A stretch of DNA of 64,000 nucleotides from CAZMNY01 sp964567745 (GCA_964567745.1 CAZMNY010000013.1:100847-164846); one strand, 5' to 3'; positions 1 to 8,593 are shown, counted from the first letter of the stretch. Program-made: numbers and translations. The notes: a model not told the origin generated them from the sequence alone.

Positions 1-374
1 TTGTCGCGCACTTTCTCGGCAACACGTGGGAGATCGAAGAATCCGCGATGCAGGCCCTCGAACGCTATCACTGGCCTGGTAACATCCGCCAACTGATGAA
101 TTGCCTCGATCGCGGCAAGATCATGGCCGAAGACCGCACGATCCGCCTCCGCGACTTGCCGCACGAAGTCTGCGACGCATGCGCAGACACCGATCCGGAC
201 TTCCACCTCGACACCGACGACCTCGCCTCGATCGAGCGCGCCAAAGTCGTCGAAGTCCTCCGCCGCGAGGAAGGTAACAAGACCCGCGCCGCGCAGGCTT
301 TGGGCATCGACCGACGGAAGATCTATCGGCTCGTGGAGAAATACGACATTAAGGATGCCGAGCTAAGGGACTGA
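1..374 (+). CDS. Sigma-54-dependent response regulator, C-terminal part (5' end outside window)
   Basis: The reading frame is open from base 3, so the gene starts upstream of the window. The visible part begins near the end of the AAA+ sigma-54 interaction domain, with the family signature HWPGNIRQL. It ends in a Fis-type helix-turn-helix (KTRAAQALGIDRRKIYRLVE), the usual layout of NtrC-family enhancer-binding proteins. These proteins bind upstream sites as dimers and remodel sigma-54 RNA polymerase with ATP. The receiver or sensor domain cannot be seen. nrfH starts 19 bp downstream, so the regulator may be co-transcribed with nrfHA. It is an obvious candidate for the activator of the sigma-54 promoters found further along the window; that link is inference. 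Confidence 0.9.
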   Translation, partial: VAHFLGNTWEIEESAMQALERYHWPGNIRQLMNCLDRGKIMAEDRTIRLRDLPHEVCDACADTDPDFHLDTDDLASIERAKVVEVLRREEGNKTRAAQALGIDRRKIYRLVEKYDIKDAELRD

Positions 375-393
375 CCAAAGAGAAGCGCAACGG

Positions 394-978
394 ATGTCAC
401 AACTACCCGGCAGCGAACACCCACCGAACGCAGAAAGCGCAGACCGTGGCGACTCAACAACCGCCGGACGCGGGCGGCGCGTTGCACTCTATTCTTCGGC
501 CGCGTTCGCAGTGCTGCTCGGCATGCTCGCGGGCGTTGGCACTTTTACTTTCGGGTACGGAAAAGGCGCAAGCTACCTGAGCAACAACCCGCAATCGTGC
601 GCCAACTGCCATGTCATGCAACAGCACTTCGATTCATGGCAGCAGAGCAGCCATCATCATGTGGCGGCTTGCAACGATTGCCACCTGCCGCATGACTTCG
701 TGGGCAAGTGGGTCACCAAGGCCGATAACGGGCTGTTCCACTCGATCGCCTTTACGTTGCACGACTATCACGACCCAATCCAAATCAAACCGCGCAACAA
801 ACTCGTCACGCAAAACGCCTGCATCGACTGCCATGAGGACTTCATACACTCGCTTTTGCCGACTGAAACTGACAATGCTGGCGATGCGAAAACGAACGAC
901 ATGCTGTCGTGCGTCCATTGTCATTCCGATGTTGGTCACGCATTTCGCACGTTCTCGTCAGGATCGAAACGAGAGTAG
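394..978 (+). CDS. nrfH: Cytochrome c nitrite reductase small subunit NrfH (tetraheme quinol dehydrogenase)
   Basis: 194 residues. One N-terminal membrane anchor (about residues 31-54) is followed by four CXXCH heme motifs at C69-H73, C93-H97, C143-H147 and C173-H177. This is the NapC/NirT/NrfH architecture. The protein takes electrons from menaquinol in the membrane and passes them to the periplasmic pentaheme NrfA. The gene lies 31 bp upstream of nrfA and directly after the sigma-54 regulator, so the order regulator-nrfH-nrfA looks like one operon. The N-terminus before the anchor is long, hydrophilic and rich in Ser and Gly. The identification is firm because the large subunit follows. Confidence 0.93.
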   Translation: MSQLPGSEHPPNAESADRGDSTTAGRGRRVALYSSAAFAVLLGMLAGVGTFTFGYGKGASYLSNNPQSCANCHVMQQHFDSWQQSSHHHVAACNDCHLPHDFVGKWVTKADNGLFHSIAFTLHDYHDPIQIKPRNKLVTQNACIDCHEDFIHSLLPTETDNAGDAKTNDMLSCVHCHSDVGHAFRTFSSGSKRE

Positions 979-1009
979 TTCGTCCGAATCAAGCACGAAG
1001 TTGAACGCT

Positions 1010-2521
1010 ATGACTTCTTCCAACAAGAGCAACTTCCGTTGGATGCTTCTGTTGACCGTGCTGACCGCGGCTGCGACGTTTGGCGTGATCGCATTGCTAG
1101 TCAGCATCTTTGAACGCAAACAGGAGGCACGTGATCCGTTTGTGAAGGTTGTCGACGTAACCGAGGTCAGCACTGACCCGGAGCCGTGGGGACTGAACTT
1201 CCCGTTGCAGTACGAAACGTACAAACGATCGGCCGATTCCGAGCGGACCGAATACGGCGGCAGCAATGCTCTTCCGCCGAGCAAGCTTGAGAAAGACCCG
1301 TGGTTGAAGCGTCTCTTCGCCGGTTATGCCTTCAGCATCGAATACCGGGAAGCTCGCGGACACGCATTCATGCTGCACGATCAGGAAGTCACGAAGCGAG
1401 TGACCGAGGTTCAACAAGCAGGTGCCTGCCTTCACTGTCACACATCCGTCATCCCCACGTACCGGCGCATCGGACTTGAGCAGCAGGGCATTGAAGTAAC
1501 CGAAGCTCGCCTTGGCGAATCATTCGATCAGGAGGCCGTGATCGCGGGGTTCAAAGCGGTCAGCCAAATGAAATACGAAGAAATTCACGCGGAAATGACG
1601 AAGACTCCGGACGGCGTCGTCCAAGCCAAGGACGGCGATCCGCATATCGGTAACGCTCATCCCGTGTCCTGCGTCGACTGTCACGACCCGAAGACAATGC
1701 AAATCCGCGTTACTCGTCCCGGATTCATCGAAGGCATCGCCAAACTGGCGAAAAGCGACGACCCCGTGCCGCACCTTCCGAGCATCGCCAAGTGGCGCGA
1801 GTCGGATCGCTCGAAGCCGTACGATCCAAACCGGAACGCGTCGCGTCAGGAAATGCGATCGTTCGTTTGCGGCCAGTGCCACGTCGAATATTACTGTGCA
1901 AACAAGATGACGTTGACGTTCCCGTGGAGCAACGGTCTGAAAATGGAAGACCTCGAACGCGCATGGGACGAAACCACCTTTCCCGATGGCGGCGAATTCT
2001 ACGATTACATTCACAAGGAAACGGGCACGAAGGTCTACAAAGCACAACATCCCGAATTCGAACTCTGGAGTCAGGGTATCCATGCTCGTGCCGGCGTAAG
2101 CTGCAGCGACTGCCATATGCCGTATGAGAAACAGGGAGCGACGAAGTTCAGCAGCCACTGGGTGCGAAGCCCCATGCTGAACATCAACCGCGCCTGCCAG
2201 ACCTGCCACAACATCCCGGAAGCCGAACTCAAGGCACGTGTCGACACGATTCAGAGCCGCACGCGTTCCCAAATGGACCGAGCCGCGAAAGCCATGACCG
2301 ACATGCTCGACGCGATCATCGAAGCTCAGAAGGCTGGAGCAACCGAAGATCAACTCAAACCGATTCGCGACCTGCAACGCAAAGCCATGTGGCGACTCGA
2401 CTACATCAGCAGCGAGAACTCCAAAGGCTTCCACGCCGATCAGGAAGCCGTCCGCATCCTCGGCGAATCCATCGACTACAGCCGACAGGCACAAGCTGCG
2501 GCGTACAAATTGCGGCCGTAA
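1010..2521 (+). CDS. nrfA: Ammonia-forming cytochrome c nitrite reductase NrfA, CXXCH variant
   Basis: 503 residues from the ATG at 1010. The open frame extends further upstream, but that part overlaps nrfH and is not coding. An N-terminal signal anchor (residues 11-32) precedes five heme motifs: C140-H144, C221-H225, C287-H291, C365-H369 and C396-H400. The family signature around KAQHPE (about 345-350) and GVSCSDCHMP (about 362-371) carries the active-site His, and the VEYY segment after heme 3 carries the active-site Tyr. The enzyme reduces nitrite to ammonium with six electrons. The first heme, which is the catalytic one in the family, uses CLHCH rather than the classical CXXCK. Start-site support is modest because the ribosome-binding site is weak. 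Confidence 0.93.
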   Translation: MTSSNKSNFRWMLLLTVLTAAATFGVIALLVSIFERKQEARDPFVKVVDVTEVSTDPEPWGLNFPLQYETYKRSADSERTEYGGSNALPPSKLEKDPWLKRLFAGYAFSIEYREARGHAFMLHDQEVTKRVTEVQQAGACLHCHTSVIPTYRRIGLEQQGIEVTEARLGESFDQEAVIAGFKAVSQMKYEEIHAEMTKTPDGVVQAKDGDPHIGNAHPVSCVDCHDPKTMQIRVTRPGFIEGIAKLAKSDDPVPHLPSIAKWRESDRSKPYDPNRNASRQEMRSFVCGQCHVEYYCANKMTLTFPWSNGLKMEDLERAWDETTFPDGGEFYDYIHKETGTKVYKAQHPEFELWSQGIHARAGVSCSDCHMPYEKQGATKFSSHWVRSPMLNINRACQTCHNIPEAELKARVDTIQSRTRSQMDRAAKAMTDMLDAIIEAQKAGATEDQLKPIRDLQRKAMWRLDYISSENSKGFHADQEAVRILGESIDYSRQAQAAAYKLRP

Positions 2522-2838
2522 CACGAGAGACGCCTTCAAGGCGGACGAGTTTCGCGTGCCTCGCAACCCGCCGAATGCCCGTAAGACTTTCGCTACGGCT
2601 GTCTCGGTCATTCCTTGATGAGCGAAAACGCACAGTGTGCATAAAGGGGTGCGCGCCCGACGCGTCTTCCACAATCGGGACAGCTTCACGGCCGAGCAGA
2701 GGTTCTGAACGCTTTCGCTCTCGCCAAATCTCAGCAACTCAAGCTGATCGTCGCACTCATCCGAAGTCAATACTGACACCTTCCTCGCCACGTAGCGACT
2801 GAGATCGCTCCCACTAAAGTCTCTGGAAAGTGACGTCA
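2522..2838. other. Intergenic region between nrfA and the porin gene
   Basis: No convincing gene was found in 317 bp. It contains a short dyad CGCACAGTGTGC near 2627-2638 and a GTGCG-N4-CGACGCG stretch near 2650-2664. The latter resembles the putative activator motif seen at other promoters in the window. No GG-N10-GC sigma-54 promoter was found on the plus strand here, so its role is open. Confidence 0.4.
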
Positions 2839-4407
2839 ATGACTCGTAGAAACTCTCTCTCCTTCGCTGCCCTGCTTGTCCTAATCGCTTCGCAATCCAG
2901 CGCACAGGACGAAGAAGCTGCAACGCTTCAGGAAGCGTTCGAGACGGCTTCATTCGTGAGCACGCTGGCAGCGTCCGCTATTGCGTTGCATGAGGTGTTG
3001 GCCACGAACGTTGCTCTTGAATCGTTCGGTCAGGCAGCACTGTGTACGTGTGCGGACGACGACAAGAAAGCTGCGGGCGCCTACAAGGGCTTATTCTACG
3101 CGAACGACTTCTCGTATCTGAATGATTCGGATTACTGCGGCTGGCATCTTGGCGAGCAACTCAAGCGGTTGCCTGTGGGCGATTGTTGGGTCTTCGATGT
3201 CGGCGGTCAGTATCGCATGCGGTTTCATAGCGAACAGAACATGCGGAATTCGGCAGCCGTACCCAACGGGCTCGGATTGACTGGCAACGATGATGACTTC
3301 CTGCTCCATCGCACGCGGCTTTATTTCAACGCCGAGTATGGTTCGCACTTCCGTGTCTATGGCGAGATGCTCGACGCGGTTAGCGAGTTTGAGAGAAACG
3401 CTCTGCCTCGTCCGATCGAAGAGAATCGCGCCGAGATGCAAAACCTGTTCGCCGAGCTTCGTGGCGTGGACCTGGGACGAGGGACGATCGCTGCTCGCAT
3501 CGGTCGCCAGGAGATCGTTCTCGGAGCACAACGACTCGTCTCACCCCTTGACTGGGCGAACACGCGACGAACGTTTGAAGGCGCGCGCCTGATGTGGAAA
3601 GGAGAGTCGTGGGACGTCGATGCTATCTGGCTGAGGCCTATGAAGCGAAACGCGGCTCATCGCACGAAGCTCGACGCGCCAAACCTAGATCGCCAACTCT
3701 ACGGCATCTACAGCACCTACAAAGGACTGTGTCGCGATAACCTCGAAGCCTATTGGCTGGCACTGGACTACGAAGATGTTGGCGCGAACGGCTTCCGTTA
3801 CGACACCATCGGGGCTCGCTATTGGGGAGGCCAAGGCGATTGGTTGTACGAGTTCGAAGGTGGCGTGCAGTTCGGCACGAACTCGGACAACACCGACCAC
3901 TCAGCCGGATTTGTCACCGCTGGTCTAGGCCGCAAGTTCCCCTGTGCTCAGTTCGCCCCGACAGTCTGGGCGTTTTACGACTGGGCGTCTGGTGATAATA
4001 CGGTGGGCAACGGATTCCATCACTACGAGCCATTGGCCCACAAGTACAACGGCTTCATGGATCTGTTCGGACGTCGGAACTTGCAAGACATGAACGTGCT
4101 TGCAACCGCCAAGCTAACGGACAAGCTGACGCTGTTAGCCTGGTATCACAACTTCCGGCTCGCCAACGGCAATGACGTGCCCTACAACATCACGATGACG
4201 AACTTCGCTGGGCTCGGCGCGGGAACGAGCGGCAGCCAAGACCTTGGCCACGAGATCGACTTCATTGTGACTCGGACATTGACGCCGCGAAGCAGCCTGT
4301 TGTTCGGCTATTCGCACTTCTTCGCCGGCAACTACTTCGCGACTTCTCCCGTCCCGTTCAACGGCGACGCCGACTTCTTCTACGCGCAGTGGCACGTGAA
4401 CTTCTGA
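2839..4407 (+). CDS. Outer-membrane porin with alginate-export-type beta-barrel
   Basis: 522 residues from the ATG at 2839, preceded by GGAAAG; a GTG at 2830 in the same frame is an alternative start. A Sec signal peptide covers about residues 1-21 and ends in SQSSAQ. The body resembles the alginate export family of 16- to 18-stranded barrels, with alternating aromatic strands. Examples are the LHRTRLYFNAEY region, the AARIGRQEIVLGAQRL region and a C-terminal strand ending in aromatic residues (FYAQWHVNF). In planctomycetes such porins often sit beside respiratory multiheme genes. Here the gene follows nrfHA, so passage of nitrite, nitrate or another small anion is plausible but unproven. Confidence 0.75.
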   Translation: MTRRNSLSFAALLVLIASQSSAQDEEAATLQEAFETASFVSTLAASAIALHEVLATNVALESFGQAALCTCADDDKKAAGAYKGLFYANDFSYLNDSDYCGWHLGEQLKRLPVGDCWVFDVGGQYRMRFHSEQNMRNSAAVPNGLGLTGNDDDFLLHRTRLYFNAEYGSHFRVYGEMLDAVSEFERNALPRPIEENRAEMQNLFAELRGVDLGRGTIAARIGRQEIVLGAQRLVSPLDWANTRRTFEGARLMWKGESWDVDAIWLRPMKRNAAHRTKLDAPNLDRQLYGIYSTYKGLCRDNLEAYWLALDYEDVGANGFRYDTIGARYWGGQGDWLYEFEGGVQFGTNSDNTDHSAGFVTAGLGRKFPCAQFAPTVWAFYDWASGDNTVGNGFHHYEPLAHKYNGFMDLFGRRNLQDMNVLATAKLTDKLTLLAWYHNFRLANGNDVPYNITMTNFAGLGAGTSGSQDLGHEIDFIVTRTLTPRSSLLFGYSHFFAGNYFATSPVPFNGDADFFYAQWHVNF

Positions 4408-4433
4408 TGATCGAAGTGAAGGCGTTCGGGAAT

Positions 4434-4460
4434 GTGAGCGGCAAGGCGCTAGCCGCCGGT
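4434..4460. repeat. Palindromic intergenic repeat half (GCTAGCCGCCGG family)
   Basis: The core GGCGCTAGCCGCCGGTG matches the arms of the inverted repeat at 23603-23697 and resembles the one at 31041-31105. This copy overlaps the last codons and the stop of the CBS gene: TAG on the minus strand lies inside GCTAGC. Confidence 0.6.
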
Positions 4461-5297
4461 GCTGCAAACGAAAGCCTTTAGCAGGTCAGTCTCGGTAATG
4501 ATGCCGTGCAACAGGTCCTGTTTTGTCACGGGCAAGGCTCCGATCTTGCAATGGACCATCCGGCCCGCTGCATGAGCTAACGTTGAAAGCGGATCGATGG
4601 CTTCGACGTGCCGCCCCATTACTTCTCCAATCGTGGCGTGGTACGTCGAGTCGAGATCTGGTTCTTCTCTGGCGAGGTTGACTGCGATCTCTCGGCCGTG
4701 CGTTCGCCGCAGATCTCGATCCGAGATCATGCCGACAAGTTGGTTATCCTCGACGACAGGTAAGTGACGGATGCGTTGCTCTTTCATGAGGTTGAACGAA
4801 GGCATTACGTGGTCGTTGACCTCCGCGGTTACGACGACATCCGCCATGTGATCGACCACTCTTTGCTCTCGCCAAGCGCCCGATGCTTGATCGGGTGAGT
4901 TGTCTGCGAGGCGTCGCAGAACATCCAACTCGGTCACGATGCCCAACACTTGGCCATCGCGCACGAGCGGGACGGCGCTGAATTGGCCCTCCAGCATCAG
5001 TTGAACTGCCTGTTCTACTGAATCGTCCGGCGAGAGCACCGACACGGGAGACGACATGAGCTCGGCGACTTTCTTCTTACCGACCGTCGTCGATCGCTCG
5101 GTCAACGACCTCCACGCCGAGATCCACGAGATGATCATTAGCAAATCGCGGTCCGACACGATGCCCCGAACTTCGCCTTCTTCGACAACTGGCAAGTGCC
5201 GAATATCGTGCTCGACCATCAGACCGAACGCCTCGCTTACGGAGTCCGACGGCCCAACGGTCAGCACGCGGTCGGTTGCGATCTTTTCGAGTTTCAT
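4449..5297 (-). CDS. Four-CBS-domain protein
   Basis: 282 residues made of two tandem CBS pairs (Bateman modules). Recognisable repeats of the form HDIRHLPVVEEGEVRGIVSDRDL occur near residues 30-50 and 180-200, with diverged copies between and after them. CBS modules bind adenine nucleotides and report energy or redox state. The gene has a good ribosome-binding site (AGGAG). It is the last gene of a six-gene minus-strand operon (usp, DHOD-like, globin, VIT1-like, OCD-like, CBS) transcribed from the sigma-54 promoter near 9075. The final residues and stop codon are encoded by a palindromic repeat, which suggests the original C-terminus was altered. Function is regulatory at best guess. Confidence 0.88.
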   Translation of the reverse strand: MKLEKIATDRVLTVGPSDSVSEAFGLMVEHDIRHLPVVEEGEVRGIVSDRDLLMIISWISAWRSLTERSTTVGKKKVAELMSSPVSVLSPDDSVEQAVQLMLEGQFSAVPLVRDGQVLGIVTELDVLRRLADNSPDQASGAWREQRVVDHMADVVVTAEVNDHVMPSFNLMKEQRIRHLPVVEDNQLVGMISDRDLRRTHGREIAVNLAREEPDLDSTYHATIGEVMGRHVEAIDPLSTLAHAAGRMVHCKIGALPVTKQDLLHGIITETDLLKAFVCSTGG

Positions 5298-5338
5298 GGT
5301 GTTCTCCTGTTGCTTTCGCCCCAGCTAGATTGGCTGAT

Positions 5339-6397
5339 TCAGATCCGCACCCAATCCTTCAGCCTCGCATGCTCGAAGATCATCTCGTGCTGAATCTGCA
5401 AGTCCTGGCCGAGGCCAGCTTCCATCGCTCGCTTGTACATGGCGATCGCGATTGCGACGTCGACGTACGCCAAGCCAACGGCGTTGAAGTAGATGCGCTC
5501 GGCTTCGCTCTCGCGTCCAGGTTTTGCGCCAGTTACGAGATCAACCAGGTTGGCGTGAATATCTGCGTCAGATAGCTCGCCGTCTTTGTACATGCGGCTA
5601 AGCGTTTGCGTGCGATGCTTGACCGTCTCCCAATCGTCGCAAACGATCTTGTCGCAAGCCTTCGCGACCGCATACTCATCTTCCCAGCCGCCGATGTGAC
5701 TGTAGAAGGCTCCTGGCTTGAACCAATCGGCCTTCAGCAGCGGTGCTTGCGCGCTCGTTGCGGTCACGATGATGTCGGCGTCGTTGGTCGCCTCGCCGAG
5801 ATTGGTGCCAGCGACTTCAAACTCCATCTCTGGAAGAATCGCCGACATCTCACGGACGAACTGGTCCTCCTCCACGTCAAGCTTTGCCGCTACGCAACAG
5901 CGATTCAGCGTCGGCACAGCGGTCTTCATTGCGATCAAGTGCATCTTGGCTTGCTCACCCGCACCAATAAAGCCGATTGTCTCTGCGTCGCGCCTCGCCA
6001 AGTGTTTTGCTGCGAGTGCTCCCATCGTGCCGACGCGGACGTTCGAGCAGAGCGTCCCCTCCATGAACGCGATCGGAAAGCCATGCTCGATCTCGGACAA
6101 GATGATCACCGCCGAGAGATTCTGAATGCCGTGCTTGACGGGATTCGGAGGAAAGACCGAAACCCACTTCACGCCGCAGATCTTCTGGCTCTTGAACGTC
6201 GCCGGCAAACAGTTGATGCGTTCCTGTGTGTCGTCGTCGAAGATTTGCACGATTTTGTCCGGAAAGAGCACGTCGCCTTCGGCATAAGATCGCAACGCCT
6301 GCTCCGCCGCCTCCATCGCCATGCGAATGTCGAGGCAGCCTGCTCCAAGAAGGTCTTCCTGAGAAAAGTAACGGCAGTGAATGTCGTGTCGTGCCAT
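5339..6397 (-). CDS. Ornithine cyclodeaminase / mu-crystallin family protein (tyramine-oxidase-subunit-B-like)
   Basis: 352 residues. An N-terminal dimerisation part is followed by a Rossmann NAD(P) domain with the dinucleotide motif GFIGAGEQAKMHL (about residues 133-145). The family includes ornithine cyclodeaminase, ketimine reductases and proteins annotated as tyramine oxidase subunit B; overall length and the FPPNP/NLSAV segment fit the last group. The substrate cannot be assigned from sequence. It lies between the VIT1-like gene and the CBS gene in the sigma-54-driven operon, with AAAGGAG upstream of its ATG. A role in amine or amino-acid redox metabolism at low oxygen is inference. Confidence 0.8.
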   Translation of the reverse strand: MARHDIHCRYFSQEDLLGAGCLDIRMAMEAAEQALRSYAEGDVLFPDKIVQIFDDDTQERINCLPATFKSQKICGVKWVSVFPPNPVKHGIQNLSAVIILSEIEHGFPIAFMEGTLCSNVRVGTMGALAAKHLARRDAETIGFIGAGEQAKMHLIAMKTAVPTLNRCCVAAKLDVEEDQFVREMSAILPEMEFEVAGTNLGEATNDADIIVTATSAQAPLLKADWFKPGAFYSHIGGWEDEYAVAKACDKIVCDDWETVKHRTQTLSRMYKDGELSDADIHANLVDLVTGAKPGRESEAERIYFNAVGLAYVDVAIAIAMYKRAMEAGLGQDLQIQHEMIFEHARLKDWVRI

Positions 6398-6415
6398 CGG
6401 TCCCGCAACTCCTTT

Positions 6416-7153
6416 CTAAACGAACGTCCCTTCAAGTAGCGCGCCAACGGCGTAAGCGACCGCCGCCGCAACGCCACCGATGAATAGTGTTTCTATTCCG
6501 GCGAGCCAAGCGTTGCGCTCGGTGACACGGCCGCGGACGATGCCGATAGCAAAGAACGTCGTAGCGGTCAGTACCGACGCCAGGATGAAGGATTGCCGGG
6601 CGTCTGATCCGAGATAGAAGAACAGCGGGGCGAGCGGAACCATTCCGGCGACAACAAACGCGATCATCGTGGTCGTTGCCGAGTAGATCGGTCGCGGAGT
6701 CTCCAGCGGCAAGCCCCACTCTTCAGTGAGCATCGTGTCAACCCATCGTTTGCGGTCCTGAGTGATGACCTTGACGACTTCTTCGAGCATCTCGCCATCG
6801 AAGCCTTTGCCCGCGAATATCTGACGGATTTCCTCCCGTTCTGCATCGGGGACTTTGTCGATATGATGTTCTTCCATCTTGCGAAATCGATCGACGGTTT
6901 GCTCGTCGGCTCGCGCCTTCAAGAAGTTTCCCGCGGCCATACTCAACCCATCCGCAAAGACGTTCGCCAGTCCAAGCACGATGGCCACACCGCTTGAAAG
7001 GCCAGCGCCAGCCGCGCCTGCGACAATCGCGAACGTTGTCACCGCACCATCCACTGCGCCAAGCACGAAGTCGCCCACGTAGCTATGTTGCGTTGCCGCG
7101 GCGATGCGGTCCGCGATGGCTTCTTTGGTGTGCAGTTCTTCGAGTGAAGTCAC
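6416..7153 (-). CDS. VIT1/CCC1 family Fe2+/Mn2+ transporter
   Basis: 245 residues with a GTG start. The GTG lies 3 nt after the globin stop, and a GAGG Shine-Dalgarno sits inside the end of the globin gene, indicating coupled translation. The profile shows five hydrophobic helices. An N-terminal segment contains GAVDGAVTTFAIVAG (about residues 32-46), the family's metal-transport signature. A central Glu/Asp/Lys-rich cytoplasmic region (about 85-140) follows, as in the VIT1 metal-binding domain. The protein moves ferrous iron or manganese across the membrane. The context of globin, Hcp and heme proteins suits iron handling during the oxic-anoxic shift. Confidence 0.85.
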   Translation of the reverse strand: MTSLEELHTKEAIADRIAAATQHSYVGDFVLGAVDGAVTTFAIVAGAAGAGLSSGVAIVLGLANVFADGLSMAAGNFLKARADEQTVDRFRKMEEHHIDKVPDAEREEIRQIFAGKGFDGEMLEEVVKVITQDRKRWVDTMLTEEWGLPLETPRPIYSATTTMIAFVVAGMVPLAPLFFYLGSDARQSFILASVLTATTFFAIGIVRGRVTERNAWLAGIETLFIGGVAAAVAYAVGALLEGTFV

Positions 7154-7156
7154 GCT

Positions 7157-7582
7157 TTAATCCTCAAACTTCGAGACGATCAGATCGATCCCTTCTTCCA
7201 TGATGACTCGCCACTGAGATTCCAACTCCGGCGTGTATTGCGCATCGTGGCGTTCTACCGATTCGCACAACGCGTCGAGCCACAAGCTGTACAAGTGCGG
7301 TGGGATGTTGTGGCGCTTGCGGCTGTGCGACTGGCCGAGTTTCTCAATCTCCTGCCAGGCGATTGGATCGCCTCGGCCAAACCGCAGCATCCACAGCAAC
7401 GACGCACCGATGACTTGCTTCTGCATCTCCATGTTGGTGTCGGCGAACTTCGGTGCGATCTCCGGCGACTTTGTGAAGAAGATCTCGTAAAAAGTGTCGA
7501 AGAAACCTCCCGACTCCTCACAGCGATGGTAGCTGTCCAGCACGGCACGATAGATCGGTTCAGTCGTAAGATCGGATGACAT
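7157..7582 (-). CDS. Single-domain globin
   Basis: 141 residues, a typical single-domain bacterial globin length. The E and F helix regions are recognisable: FFTKSPEIAPKF near residue 35, and a His-rich stretch SHSRKRHNIPPHLYSLWLD around residues 84-102 that would supply the proximal His. A strong GAGGAGG ribosome-binding site is present. The gene is third in the minus-strand sigma-54 operon. Globins of this kind bind O2 or NO; neighbouring nitrate and nitrite reductases make NO detoxification a reasonable role. It differs clearly from the second globin at 20716-21135, so the two are not a recent duplication. Confidence 0.82.
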   Translation of the reverse strand: MSSDLTTEPIYRAVLDSYHRCEESGGFFDTFYEIFFTKSPEIAPKFADTNMEMQKQVIGASLLWMLRFGRGDPIAWQEIEKLGQSHSRKRHNIPPHLYSLWLDALCESVERHDAQYTPELESQWRVIMEEGIDLIVSKFED

Positions 7583-7596
7583 GGTCGCCTCCTCTG

Positions 7597-8592
7597 TTAC
7601 TCGAAGGTCGCAAGAAACGACGACATCGCTTGCAGGTAGTTCGCTCGCTCGAACGCCGTTGGGTCGATGTAGTTCTTCCGGCTCATCAATCCTTTCACCT
7701 GGTCGACACAGGCGCGATCATGGCTCTCTAGCCAGCGCCGCAGACCGCCCAGCAGATTCTCTACGTGGTCCGGGCCGTAGCGGAAGAGCGACGAAGCGAT
7801 CATCGCTACATCAGCTCCCGCCAACAGAGCCTTCACAAGATCGCGGGCATCGTGAATCCCGCTAGTCAAGGCGAAGGAGATGTCGAGTTGGTCGCGTAGG
7901 ATCGCGATCCATCGCAGCGGCAACCGCAATTCGGACTGCCGACTGAACTCGACATGCGGGCGAACTTCAAACGTGTCGACATCGAACTCCGGTTCCAGAA
8001 AACGGTTGAACAGCACCAAACCAGCCGCGCCCGCATCGGCAAGCCGCTTCGCGAAGTGCGGCAAGGCGGCGAAATACGGCCCGATCTTCACGGCGAGTGG
8101 AATCGAAATCGACTCTTGCACAGCCGCCACGACTTCGACGTAACGATCTTCGACTTCCGCGGTCGTCGTTGCCGCGTCGGTTGGAATGAAAAACAGATTC
8201 AACTCCAAAGCGTCAGCGCCGGCCTGCTCGATCAACCGTGCAAAGCGAATCCAACCGCCCCGCGATGTCCCGTTGAGGCTACCGATCACGGGCATGGACA
8301 CCGTCTTCTTGGCGAGACTGAGATGGCGAAGACAACCATCCGGTCCCGTGTTGTAGCTGTTCATGTCGACCGTCGCGTTCGCCGACGAAGCTGACGGCGT
8401 GGTGCGTGGAAACAACGTTGCGTCCTGTTGTTCGATCTGCTCCTCGAACAACGACGGCATGACGACCGCCGCCGCGCCAGCCGCTTCGAGCCGTTGCAGC
8501 ATCGTCAAATCGCCGGTCAACGGACACGCTCCAACCACCAGCGGGTTCGCCAACTGCAAGCCAACGTATTCGGTTGTCAAATCGGTCGACAT
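7597..8592 (-). CDS. Dihydroorotate dehydrogenase-like FMN flavoprotein
   Basis: 331 residues with a TIM-barrel flavoprotein signature. It starts with YVGLQLANPLVVGACPLTG, which resembles the DHOD/dihydropyrimidine dehydrogenase N-terminus. It carries the lysine-containing strand PLAVKIGPYF in the middle and an ALTSGIHDARDLVKALLAGA phosphate-binding region near the C-terminus. Proteins of this subgroup often sit beside pyruvate:ferredoxin oxidoreductase or stress operons rather than pyrimidine genes. No pyr gene is present here, so a role other than pyrimidine synthesis is likely. It overlaps nothing and follows the usp stop by one base. Confidence 0.8.
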   Translation of the reverse strand: MSTDLTTEYVGLQLANPLVVGACPLTGDLTMLQRLEAAGAAAVVMPSLFEEQIEQQDATLFPRTTPSASSANATVDMNSYNTGPDGCLRHLSLAKKTVSMPVIGSLNGTSRGGWIRFARLIEQAGADALELNLFFIPTDAATTTAEVEDRYVEVVAAVQESISIPLAVKIGPYFAALPHFAKRLADAGAAGLVLFNRFLEPEFDVDTFEVRPHVEFSRQSELRLPLRWIAILRDQLDISFALTSGIHDARDLVKALLAGADVAMIASSLFRYGPDHVENLLGGLRRWLESHDRACVDQVKGLMSRKNYIDPTAFERANYLQAMSSFLATFE

Positions 8593-8593
8593 A

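Noticed and set aside
1520..2953. 477-codon open frame antisense to nrfA
   Set aside because: It lies opposite a clearly coding multiheme gene with no ribosome-binding site and no family resemblance. High GC at third positions explains long antisense frames.
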